Assembly: GCA_942159475.1 (NCBI GenBank)
Contig: OW804100.1
Coordinates: 7,084,127-7,148,126 of the forward strand
DNA: 64,000 nucleotides
Reading direction: 5' to 3'
Origin: Sthenelais limicola
Lineage: Eukaryota; Annelida; Polychaeta; Phyllodocida; Sigalionidae
Shown here: piece after piece, positions 40,160 through 50,379 of the stretch
Layout of the letters: each line of letters begins with the position of its first letter
How positions within the stretch are numbered: the stretch's first letter is position 1
Program-made: the position numbers and the translations under genes
Notes under the pieces: model-generated
What the model saw: the letters and a program-made list of their open reading frames with translations, nothing else
Told to the model about the DNA's origin: nothing
The model's database searches: none

Positions 40160-42180
40160 TATCATGTTAATCTCATGCCATATCATGTTAATTACTTGAA
40201 TTCCTTGTCATGTCAATATTAATGTTGCTGAAGTTAAGTCTTGTGTAAAGCGGTGGACACACACGACCGATTTAAAGGCCAATTTTGGGATTCCCGATTC
40301 GTCGATCAATTTCACTTTCACTCATTTTGGAATCGGGGATGTGACTGTGGGTTTATTCCCGACTAATCGGGGGATTCTACGACTGAATGTACGACTGATC
40401 GGGACACGTTTTTCCGCCCCGATTTGTGATTTTTTTTTGTTTGGAATGGTATTATATGGTATTATATTTTTGTAATTCAAGGCATGTATTTCTATGAAAA
40501 AAAACCTAAAATGATACACTGTTTTAAATCAAAAGTATTTGGTCAATACGATACGATTTAATTCATATGATATACAGGTATGGTAGCCCTGGGTATATCC
40601 TGACAATTTGGGAAGGCTACTCCCATTATGAAGAAAATAATCAACCGCTACCGATTAACACTGGAATTCCCCTTGGGAAAAATCATTAATATTGGCATAT
40701 CAATTATTAAGATTTACAATTATTTCAAAATGTCATGTATTTTAGGAAGACTAGATTTAGCAGGATGAATTTTCATTGTTGTTAAGATTTGTCCATTATC
40801 ATGGTGCAATTTATTAATCTATTAAACTTCTTTAAAAAGATGTTAAATGGCGATAATATCGCGGATGGCGACTTTTACTTTATTTCTGGTTATAGCAGAG
40901 CAATATCCCATGATAAAGGGGTTTTCATGCAATAGTTTTCTAAATATTCATGGAAGATACATAAAGGCAAGCAATTTTTAGTTGGTTATGAATGGCTAGC
41001 TCAGAAAGTGTACACAAAAGTCATATTCCATTTCCCAATATGTTCTGTGAAAGAAACATACATATTTGGTCGATTCTCATGAAATGGTTCCAAATGGGTA
41101 TTTTGGGGAAGGTAATTGAAATGAAATGAAATTGCTATTATAGGTGCTCTGTATTTTACTGCCCATGAAACTGCGTTTTTTATGTATGAAAATTGTGGAA
41201 TTGTGGAAAATTGTTGGAAATATACCCTAAAATGTATTGCTCCATGGACGGTGATGGTCACAGAAATATTCCTTGTCATTTCATTCATTTATAGAAAAAT
41301 AAAATGATTAAATTTTCACATGATTCTAAAGAAGAAAACAAGCTCTTTCGAATGGTATATAGGAAACAAACCTACATCCATAGAATCATTATGAAAATCA
41401 ATGAAGAAGTACCGTCATCGACGGTGACGGGGGCCGTCTTAGAAACTTAGATCTTAAGATTAATTAGAAATGTTGATCGATTTGTTTTTCTGTTTCAATA
41501 CACCCATGTGTCCACCATTCATCATTGGATGATATTTTAGTTAATCACAGCCTATTATCAGCGTCACGGACGGTGACGGCCATACTGGATTATACATTTC
41601 TCTCTTCCTCTGTGTAACTAATCCCAGTGCACAATTTTTTCGTGGATTATTCATCATGAAACTTGTGGCACATATGGATAAATAAACAAACATTTCCATG
41701 TAATCTTGATTAATTTTAGGAATGATATATTTGATATTTGGGATGGAAGGTATATTTTCAGTATATTTAAAGTATATTTAATGGCTCTAATTTCCTAAAT
41801 ATTCATCACAGGTATGGAAAGGTAGGTACGCATTCGTTCAGAATATAGAGTCTGATCACATAGAAATATTAATTATAAGGCATGACTACACAGGAAAGAT
41901 CTATTGAAAGAAAACATGTAAAAATGATAATTTTCCCATTTGGGACCATTTCATGAGAATAGACCATATAAAATCGAATTTCGAGTGGCTTTTCTATGTG
42001 TATCGAATAAAATTGAAGCAAATTTAATGAAAATTAAGAATTTCTTTACTGTTAATATTGATATTTCAATGTGGTGACGTTAGGCGACCTGCTATTTTTG
42101 TCCATTTCTGCATATTTCTCACCTATTATGTTTTCCCTTAGGGGCCTACAGAATCGGCCCCCAGAATCGGCCCCCAGAAT
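40160..42180. other. No gene recognised
   Basis: AT-rich. GACGGTGACGG or close variants occur near 41247, 41419 and 41569. A short tandem CAGAATCGGCCCC (three times) is at 42149-42183. No domain-bearing frame. Confidence 0.45.
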
Positions 42181-42189
42181 CGGGCCAGC

Positions 42190-42489
42190 GTGGTAGGATT
42201 TCCTTGGAGGAAAGCAGTCAAATGGAAACTGTCGGCGAGGCGCTTAGATGGGGCTGCCACTGCAAAGGAAGACATTAAAAGCATGTTAATCAAGGCCAAT
42301 AGGAAGGAAGGAATACCATTAATCAATCTAAATGATTTCGAGAGGGACCTTTGCAAAAGATTAATAAGACATAAACTGGTCCATCATAATAAGGTACAAT
42401 ACAAACCACTGAGCATTAAAATGAAATTACATTTGTTTTCGGGGAAACTGTCAAAATCTTCAATAAGATTCTCAGTCACACAGATATAA
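42190..42489 (+). CDS. Hypothetical ORF, possible exon
   Basis: A charged open frame through SMLIKANRKEGIPLINLNDF and RDLCKRLIRHK, with AATAAGGTACAA as a possible donor near 42392. No family and no clear acceptor; opens without a good ATG context. Weak. Confidence 0.2.
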   Translation: MVGFPWRKAVKWKLSARRLDGAATAKEDIKSMLIKANRKEGIPLINLNDFERDLCKRLIRHKLVHHNKVQYKPLSIKMKLHLFSGKLSKSSIRFSVTQI

Positions 42490-43061
42490 TAAATTTGGAA
42501 TTCTCATATCTCTTAGTAGTAGCTTTACAAAGCTGTGATATGTCCATTTCAGTGGTCGGCGACTTGGTATATTTCCGTATTGGGTCAGATGTACCATTGA
42601 CCTTTACCAAACATTTCAAATGACCCAAATTTAAGAGAAAAGTGGCGTTCAAAGTACAGTTTAAAGCATTGAAAGAGACATTTTTTATCAACACAAAGCC
42701 AACCTTTACTGGGCCATAAGAGATAACAAGGCACGAGGAATAAATCAAAACAATGCTCACCGCAAATATTGTTTTCATTTCTCTCCTCTAAGCAGCCTAG
42801 GAACTATAACCTCTCCGCTCCGAAGAAACCAACCTAGCAACATCAATAGCTCTACTGTTTGCTATACCCTCCACCGACGTCCATCCAGGCCGGAGACCGG
42901 CCGCCGCCTCCTCCCCGCACGGCTCGTACCATCACGCAGCCGGCCAACTACCCACGGGAGGCACCCGGGCTCCTCTCCATCCTTCGCGTAACTAGGTCAC
43001 CAAAGTATGATGGCTGCCGTGGTTGGTGCGATACTCAATACACATTCCTCCTGTGATCGCC

Positions 43062-43190
43062 TGGAGGGGCAGTCACTTAAAATTCGTGCAAATGTTTCGT
43101 TCTTGGTACCAAATGAAACCTTAGGGTCTAACTAGCATTTTGTGTCCGAGTGTCCAGCCGTCATCTCGCTGGGGGGGGGGGGGGGGGGAG
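43062..43190 (+). repeat. Dispersed repeat D ending in a G run, copy 1
   Basis: GCCTGGAGGGGCAGTCACTT, AAATTCGTGCAAA and TTCTTGGTACCAAATGAAA recur at 62641-62705. Both copies are followed about 60 bp later by a run of 16-20 G. Confidence 0.65.
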
Positions 43191-43296
43191 GGCTTTTAAT
43201 ATTGATATAAAATTGATATAACTTTTGAAATGACAGTCCGATCTGAACATAACTAGTGTCATTAAATGCGGAATTAAGAGACAAAAGCATTTACTA

Positions 43297-43582
43297 TATT
43301 TTATTAAATGTGTACAGCTGCCAATTGTACATTTTCTGAAAATCTGACCCATATATCAGGGCTTATGTACAATTCGCCTTCACCAATCCTCTCAAATAAC
43401 CCACATATCAGACAAAAATGAGCTTCAAAATGCAGTTTGACATAACAGAACTGATACCTTAAATCATTGCGATCCCAAATATACTCAGATATACCTGGTA
43501 TTCATCATTTTTCAGTCAAATTTAGCAACATTTCCTAAATTTGTAGAGCTGCCAATTGTACATTTTCGGAAAATCTGACCCA
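43297..43582 (+). repeat. MITE family A: right-end fragment plus one near-full copy
   Basis: 43297-43351 is a right end only. 43361-43582 lacks the outer left end but keeps the interior and the right end ATTTTCGGAAAATCTGACCC. Confidence 0.7.
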
Positions 43583-43626
43583 TGTGTTGTTGATGAGAGG
43601 ATGACGATATTTCATTTGAAGTTATC

Positions 43627-43840
43627 AACACTCTAGGTCCAAACCCTCAGATCAGATAAGAATCAATGGTATGTCAGCCTACTTCGCTAATCGGTTTCCT
43701 GGCTTAAAACTCGGCGTTTTAATGGGAATATAATGCCATTCTGTAGTATTAATTGAATTATAATGGCACTTTGAGGTTTGAGGCGAGAAGATTTCCCTTC
43801 GTTTGAAGGGACCTTCTCAACTTTAGGCCTAGACTGTACT
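43627..43840 (+). repeat. Dispersed repeat E, copy 2
   Basis: Diverged copy of 12127-12350 in the same orientation. Confidence 0.6.
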
Positions 43841-43978
43841 TATACAATAGGAGACATCGTACAAAGAGACCTTAGGGGCCATATACTATTTCTTGACTAA
43901 CACGTACATAAGTAGTAGAAAGAGAGCTGCTCTCTTTCTACTACTTACATAACAGTCACTTGCTTAAAAACAACGAGT

Positions 43979-44152
43979 GTCAGATCGTCAGAAAATGTAC
44001 AATCGGTAACTCTACACATTTAGTTAATTCTGCTAAATTAAGATAAAAAATGATAAATACTAGTTATATCTGAGTAAATTTAGTATAGCCTTGATTCAAA
44101 CAATCTGTTTGTTTTGGTTGAACTGTATTTTGAACCTCACTATTGTCTTAAA
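43979..44152 (-). repeat. MITE family A, partial reverse copy
   Basis: GTCAGATCGTCAGAAAATGT, ACACATTTAGTTAATTCTGC and GTTGAACTGTATTTTGAACC are reverse-orientation family segments. The far end is missing. Confidence 0.65.
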
Positions 44153-44340
44153 TGGTTAGTATTCGGCGAATACTTGTATAAATCAGGAGGAAGCGGGACC
44201 AGCCGGATGTGACGTTATCGACGACCAAGGTTACCAGCACGTCGGCGTCTCACGTCAGTCGGCAACTGCAAAAACTTCGACTAAGACTTTCGTGGAGAAA
44301 AAAAGTTTTAATCGTAGAAAACACCCACGTTTAGCTCATC

Positions 44341-44590
44341 ATGTCGGAGATAAATTGTACCACTTGTGGACGTCTGCACGCACGACCAGCATGTTCCAGG
44401 CCCAAACCAAAAAGCCCTGCGATCAAATCGCTAGACGATTTGGCGAAAGACCTGAAAATGGATCCTTCCGAAGCGGCGAAAGGGACAGCCGATTATAACA
44501 AATGGCTCGAAGACCTCATCATAGTTCAGAGGCATAGGATGGAGGAACTAAAGTTGGAGGCGGACTCAGCCGGATTATTTAAGAGGATTG
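44341..44590 (+). CDS. Possible first exon of an unrecognised gene
   Basis: ATG at 44341 opens MSEINCTTCGRLHARPACSR, then Lys/Asp-rich helical sequence with DLAKDLKMDPSEAAKG. A GTGAAG donor-like site follows at 44591. Beyond it the frame runs into MITE family B, so the annotated 120-codon ORF is probably too long. The Cys pair (CTTC) and a later Cys could bind metal. The region upstream is richer in CG dinucleotides than its surroundings. It may be the start of a host gene or of a gag-like protein. Confidence 0.35.
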
Positions 44591-44659
44591 GTGAAGGCGA
44601 ATTGTACATTTTCTGGCCATTTCACCCACGAGCAGACACACGTTATATAATCGAATATC

Positions 44660-44976
44660 TAATGTGTTTCAGGAAAATGAGTCACAAGTATGAGTATTTC
44701 TAAATTTTAAGTTTGATATTTTTATTTGTTAGAAAATAAAGTTTCTGGGTGGGTAATTACCAGTAAAGTAACTAAACATCATCAATATGAAGGCCTTCAA
44801 AACGCAAGAATATATTTAATACTATGTCCTGAAATTTGGTACATAAGTTCATATGACTATAAGGGTTTACCCTTGAGAAATCAAAACATTTCAATGGCGG
44901 AATCTTTCGAAAAAGTCACTTTGAATGATATAACTTTTGCGACTTGTGACTCATTTTCTCAAAACACATCACATAT
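44660..44976 (+). repeat. MITE family B, copy 2
   Basis: Left end AATGTGTTTCAGGAAAATGAGTC; right end inverse ACTTGTGACTCATTTTCTCA...CACATCACAT. The interior matches copy 1 (AAGGCCTTCAAAACGCAAGA). Confidence 0.7.
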
Positions 44977-45122
44977 AGTTATACCAACCAATAAGTTATG
45001 CCACCAGCTTATTCCTACCTATGCGTCATAGTTGTATTACACCATTATACATTCACTTAGGCGCCGTATATTAAGAAACCTATATCTATCAAATGGGGGC
45101 CACCATTAAGGCATTGACTTCA

Positions 45123-45359
45123 TGGGTCAGATCTTCAGAAAATGTACAATTCACCTTCACCAATTCTCTCAAATAACCCAAATTTAAGAAGAAAATTAGG
45201 CTAAAAAAACAGTTCAACATAACAAGACAGATGTATTGAATGAATACAATACAGAATACACTCAGATATACCTAGTATTTATCATTTTTTACTCTAATTT
45301 AGCAGAATTTGATAGATGTGTAGAACTGTAGATTGCGCTTTTTCTGAAAATTTGACCCA
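45123..45359 (+). repeat. MITE family A copy
   Basis: 237 bp with ends TGGGTCAGATCTTCAGAAAA and TTTTCTGAAAATTTGACCCA. Confidence 0.85.
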
Positions 45360-45364
45360 CCTCC

Positions 45365-45990
45365 ACCGACACAAACCAGGGGCTAACATCAGTATTAACA
45401 TTATCAAGGTGTGATGGAAGGAACACTGGAACACGTTTGTTCTTCATGAGAAGAGATAACCAACTGATTTAATGTTCTAGTCTAGTACAGATCTTCCACC
45501 AGGAGGTGGGAATGGAATAGGGGGTGGAGCCCGTTATGTAATATCCCTAGCCTATAGCATGAATAAGTAGACTTGCAGGGTACTGGGTAGCTAAGCATAA
45601 TTAGCGATTTAATAATGAGATAATATAATAAATGGGTGATAATTAATAATTAATATAAATATAATGAGGTTACACAATGGCTGATGACTGAAATAGTTTA
45701 AAGTTCTTGTATTCCGCAAGGCTAAACACGTTAAGCTAACCCTCTGGTCGCCGGCCAGCGCTAAGCTTGTATGTACATGCATGGCTAAATACCTTACTTA
45801 TTACTTATTTCGTCCGTAAAGTTATCATTTAATCTTTATAATTATTACGACAGAATGTAAATTAAACATATAATTTTTACACCAGCCTGACTGATGGGCC
45901 CCCATCCAACCTGTCAGCGTAGTGTCCCATGTGAGGCAGGATCAATCCATCCCTTCACCCTCACTAGACTACACACATACTCCCTCATAA
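45365..45990. other. No gene recognised
   Basis: AT-rich spacer between two MITE family A copies. Nothing recognised. Confidence 0.5.
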
Positions 45991-45995
45991 TATTA

Positions 45996-46228
45996 TGGGT
46001 CAGATTTTCAGAAAATGTACAATTCACCTTCATCAATCCTCTCAAATAACCCAGATTTCAGACAAAAATAAAGTTCAAAATACAGTTCAACCTACCTAAA
46101 AACATTGCTAGAATCAATGCAATGACGAATATTCTCGAAATTACCTAGTATTGACCGATTTGCAGCCTAATTTTGCAGAATTTACTGTGTACAGCTGTCA
46201 ATTGTACATTTTCTAAAAATCTGACTCA
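45996..46228 (+). repeat. MITE family A copy
   Basis: 233 bp with ends TGGGTCAGATTTTCAGAAAA and TTTTCTAAAAATCTGACTCA. Very close to the copy at 31927-32141. Confidence 0.85.
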
Positions 46229-46229
46229 A

Positions 46230-47230
46230 ATGTGTCCACTCCCCGGCCATCCAGGGGCCCTTTGCAATATAGTAGTGATCCGTTTGCGATCTGTTTGCGA
46301 TCCAATTGTGTTGATGTTGCATGAGAGCCTGCGTTATCAGATCGTTGCATTAAGCTGAGGTGGGAACTATGATCACCCATGAATATGTCCCGAATAATAT
46401 TTCTTACATCATAAAAAGCTGAATGAAATAAAGTCCAATAATATCAAATGAAATGAAAAAGTTTTTCTGTCATAAAAGAACACTTTTACTTATCAATCTG
46501 ATCTGGGTTGTCCCATCGCACCATGTTATTCAACAGCCCTTTAGTGATCCGCAGGATGACCTGGCACAACACTTAAATATCTCATCGCAATAAAATAATA
46601 GTAAACTATGCTTCTCCCACACACTATAAACACAGTAGTAGTCACTCACTTTGAGGATCTTTTTAGGGGACTCTTTCTTTGTCGTTCTTCTTTTGTCCAT
46701 GCAAATATGGAAGGTACAGCTCCGGCTTTTCGTCTCCTAATTCCTGACAACTTTCGGTCGAAATCAGTGGCCTTGAAATGTGCAGAACCTATGGAGGAAT
46801 ATTGTAAACCTATTTCAAGTCTCAAATCATTCATTCTCCCAATAATTATGAATATTATCAAACAGATAATTCTTTGGCACACCACAGAAGATTGATAAAA
46901 ACACTGTGTATTCTGTGTCCGTCATCACAGCTGGACCTCATATTGTCCCTATATTTCCCTCTATATTTCTATATTTCAGAACAATCCTGTATTTTGGCAT
47001 CTTCCATATAGATCCTATACTTCGCACATTTCCGTGCAGACATGCTAAGAAAATAAAGCCCAGTGAACCCACTATGTTTCTGGGCTCAATAAATTTATTT
47101 CCCAAGGTTCTGAAAAGATTAGTGAATACTTTTTGAGGTATTGACATCCCCTACTAACATCCCTTACTAAGTTAGGTGACTGTTATCCCTATGAAAGACA
47201 TAAATACAGTAAACCTTCCCTTGAGTAGCA
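46230..47230. other. No gene recognised
   Basis: Short frames only (for example 46608-46895 on plus) and no domain or splice pattern. Confidence 0.45.
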
Positions 47231-47233
47231 GTC

Positions 47234-47668
47234 TATATGTGATGTGTTCCAGGAAAATGAGTCACAAGTCACAAAATTCATATTTTTAAAACTTTTTAAA
47301 AAAATTAAAATTAAAAGATCTCCTTTTTGGAATGTTTTTATTTTTGGAGCATCTAATCAGTGAGTTCGTATGAATACATGAACCAAATTTCAGGATAGTG
47401 TATTAACTATATCAATGTATTTCTAAGATCGTCCTATGGAGCACATTCACCTACTTTACTAGTAATGTTCACCCAAAAATATTGAAAACTTTTTTTTTCA
47501 GAAATAAAAATATCAAACTTAAAATATAGAAATACTTATTTAATGTCCTTAATGTTTACCATCATTGGAATCGGATTGATCTCCTTTTTTCAAATATAAT
47601 GGTAGGCTATCTCAAAATCTATTTCTTGCGACTTATGACACATTTCCCTGAAACGCATCACATAATAT
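47234..47668 (-). repeat. MITE family B, copy 3
   Basis: Reverse orientation. ATGTGATGTGTTCCAGGAAA and AGTCACAAGTC at the left; GCGACTTATGACACATTTCC...CGCATCACATAAT at the right. Confidence 0.7.
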
Positions 47669-47761
47669 ATGGTCGGGTAGGGGGCGGCTCCATGACTTTT
47701 TAAAAGGAAGGGGCCCAGAAGTCAGAAGATCCTAGATTCATCCATTTAGAACTCCCAGCAA

Positions 47762-48702
47762 GACTTCCAGTTGATACTAAGTACAGTGAACACGTGAATC
47801 GGATCGAAGAGAAGGAAAATACCTTTTTTACCCAGGTTTACAGTCTCACGGAAAACTAAGAAAAGTGTCAAAGTTTCATTAACCTAGACGGAACACGCTG
47901 AAAGTAATTTCCAGGATTATACCTCTATTATTACCTCCTTTTATTTCCAAAAGTGGTGTTATTTCACGTTGAGTTTGGGATATTTCATAACCTCTCCCTA
48001 GCACAGTAAAACAGCCAAAAGGACATATTTCCAGTGAAAATACAACGGAAACAAAAAGCATAAGGCCAACTCAACGAAAGCGCGCTCTCCTCAGTCACGA
48101 ATAGGAGCAGGCGGGTTTATCACGCTAGTCCAAACATCGACCAAAGACTCAGACGAGTAGTGAGAGAAAAACACCATCCTGAACTAAAAGAAAGAGTGGA
48201 AAAAAGATAACAAATTCTAAAAACCTAGGAAAGTTATTCTAAACAATATTCAATGTCCAAGGTTAGTTTATTAATGTAGTGTACGAAAACTCAGACTTCT
48301 TGCTAGTGGCATTCCGGGCGACCGGAAGCAGAGACGGCCATCTTGGTTTCTTACAGTGGAAGGAGAGTCTAACCTAAGCACGCATTTCACTGCAAGGAAA
48401 GGTGAAAATAGATGAGTCGCGCGGAAAAGAAGTTGAAATCCGACAAAATCAATAATTAAGAAAACTAAATCTATAAACCATTAGTCAAGTGCTCATCGCT
48501 AAGAAAAGACGAGGAAACCAAGTTTACTTATGTTCCAAAAGAGAAATACATTATAAGACCTTCGTGTGAACACTGTGAAAATTTCAAGCTTTTCCGACTA
48601 CCCCGATATACTCTAACCGGAAGTTAAGTCCGCCATCTTGGTTTGAAGCAGAACAATAATATAAACAAAGCGAGACGAGTGGTGGACATAGTGTTCTAGT
48701 GT
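47762..48702 (+). promoter_or_regulatory. LINE 5' UTR with two ETS + YY1-like modules
   Basis: Two modules have the same layout: CCGGAAG, six bases, then C(G/C)GCCATCTTGG and TTT. They lie at about 48322-48349 and 48618-48644. CCGGAAG is an ETS-type site and GCCATCTTGG a YY1-type site. A YY1 site is known in the human L1 5' UTR. No TATA box noticed. Confidence 0.5.
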
Positions 48703-50346
48703 GTGTTACAAGCTGGTATGGGTGAAAATAAAGAAAAAAGCAGAAGCATTACCTTCGGTAGTAAGGATAACAATCCAAACGGACCGGACAAGAGTGCTAG
48801 CATAGTGTTTAACAGCAAAGAAAACGGGCATACCGATCAATCGGAGAGAGCAAGTATAAAGCGTTTTGCTTCTCCAGTCCTAGATAACAGATCTGCTAAG
48901 CTTACTAGATCGGAAGAAATGCCAATAGCCCCGAACCCAAGTACTAACTTATCACTGTCAAACACCCCAATGGATTTCGACGACTTGGATATTCTGGAAG
49001 GTGAAGATGAGGAAAGCCCCAAGGTAGAGAAAATCGAGGGAGATGTGTTGGACATGCTGCAAAAAATGGATATAGAGGCGGACCAAAGATACAAAACAAA
49101 TAAAACCAGATTCCGCAAGCTCTTCGAAGCAGTACGTCAAATAGAGGTAATAAAAGGCAATGTAAATGAGCTAAAAGAATCGAACGACGCTAGAGAGAAA
49201 GAATTCTGTACTCTGAGAAAAAGAGTCGAAGTTACAGAAAACAATTTCAAGATGGTTACAAAAAAGTTAGCCAGGCCGAAGGATACAGACTACCTACAAA
49301 TGGCCAGAAATGAACAACAGGAAGATGAAGACTTCGTGAATAAGGAAGTGGCCAAACTCGAAAAAAACCTCTTAATCATGGGAGTAAAGTCTGGGTCAGA
49401 AGAATCGGCAGAAGAACTCAAGATTAGAGTCATAAATGTTGTAGAAGAAATGATGGGAGTTACGGGTATCACCGTGGTCAAGTTCTACAGGGTGGGATGG
49501 AGAGAGGATTCGCCCATCAAACTAGAATTCGCTTCCATGGAAGACGTCAACAAAGTGTTTGAAGCCAAAACACAACTGGAGTCTGCCCAACAATGTGACG
49601 ACAAGAACAAAGTAAGGATAAGGAAAGATTTCCCTGCTTTTCTTCGAAAAAGAATGGCGAGAGCTGGGATGATAGCAGATGCTGCAAGAGAACAACAATA
49701 TGAAGATGTCAAAGTGGTAAGAGCTGGGGTCATTGTCGGTGGGATTTTATACAGGCATAATAAACTAGGAAGCCTACCTAGGGAGTTAATGCCGTCTATG
49801 CTCTCCATGAGACAAAACGAATCAACCATAGTATTCTTTACAAGCGATTCCCCGCTTTCAAATCACTATCTGTCCCAATTCGTCATCGATGGGAACATGT
49901 TTGATCATGTAGAACAGTTTATTTACTACCACAGGGCCAAGTATGCAAATGATCCAGAAAAACCAACCTTGGTACTAGCAACGCTAGATCCAGTGGAGTG
50001 CAAGAGGAACATGTACTCTCTGACACAAGGATCTGACCAGTGGAATCAACACAAAGAGGAGTTGATCAAACGAGCTCTCAAAGCCAAATGGAGAAACAAT
50101 GAGGTAGTGAGGGATTTCCTCAAGTTCACGGGAAAAAAAGAAATAGGAGAAGCTTCCCTAGACAAGGTATGGGGTATAGGTATGACCCTTGACAATCCCC
50201 AGGTCTTAGATCAAGAAGCTTGGATAACCTCCGGAAATTTCTTGGGCAAAATGTGGATGGCGGTGAGAACAACCCTCAATAGTCCCAAGCAAGCTCAAGC
50301 CAAGGCTCCTCCAAAGCAGCCCCAAGCAGCAAAACTAAAAGTATAA
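48703..50346 (+). CDS. LINE ORF1: coiled coil, RRM-like and NADAR domains
   Basis: The frame is open for 547 codons from 48703 (TTG there; first ATG at 48718, MGENKEKS). Residues 1-100 are polar and disordered; about 110-205 form a charged coiled coil. About 222-340 resembles the L1 ORF1 RRM/C-terminal RNA-binding region (NLLIMGV, VVKFYRVG, IRKDFPAFLRKRM, LPRELMP). Residues about 376-526 match the NADAR/YbiA family: SPLSNHY at 383-389, E404 in HVEQFIYYHRAKY, an AKW...N..VRDFL..TGKKEIGEAS stretch, DKVWGIG, and NFLGKMWMAVR ending near 522. NADAR enzymes handle ADP-ribose adducts and NAD-derived intermediates. Its role in the element is unknown; protecting or cleaning cDNA/DNA, or countering host ADP-ribosylation, are guesses. 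Confidence 0.9.
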   Translation: MLQAGMGENKEKSRSITFGSKDNNPNGPDKSASIVFNSKENGHTDQSERASIKRFASPVLDNRSAKLTRSEEMPIAPNPSTNLSLSNTPMDFDDLDILEGEDEESPKVEKIEGDVLDMLQKMDIEADQRYKTNKTRFRKLFEAVRQIEVIKGNVNELKESNDAREKEFCTLRKRVEVTENNFKMVTKKLARPKDTDYLQMARNEQQEDEDFVNKEVAKLEKNLLIMGVKSGSEESAEELKIRVINVVEEMMGVTGITVVKFYRVGWREDSPIKLEFASMEDVNKVFEAKTQLESAQQCDDKNKVRIRKDFPAFLRKRMARAGMIADAAREQQYEDVKVVRAGVIVGGILYRHNKLGSLPRELMPSMLSMRQNESTIVFFTSDSPLSNHYLSQFVIDGNMFDHVEQFIYYHRAKYANDPEKPTLVLATLDPVECKRNMYSLTQGSDQWNQHKEELIKRALKAKWRNNEVVRDFLKFTGKKEIGEASLDKVWGIGMTLDNPQVLDQEAWITSGNFLGKMWMAVRTTLNSPKQAQAKAPPKQPQAAKLKV

Positions 50347-50379
50347 GCTGCATCAGATAGAGAGAATCCATAATTTAAT

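Noticed and set aside
42138..42356. Minus-strand ORF with a signal-peptide-like start
   Set aside because: The hydrophobic stretch is short, the C-terminal part is a CAGAATCGGCCCC tandem repeat, and the opposite strand is equally open.
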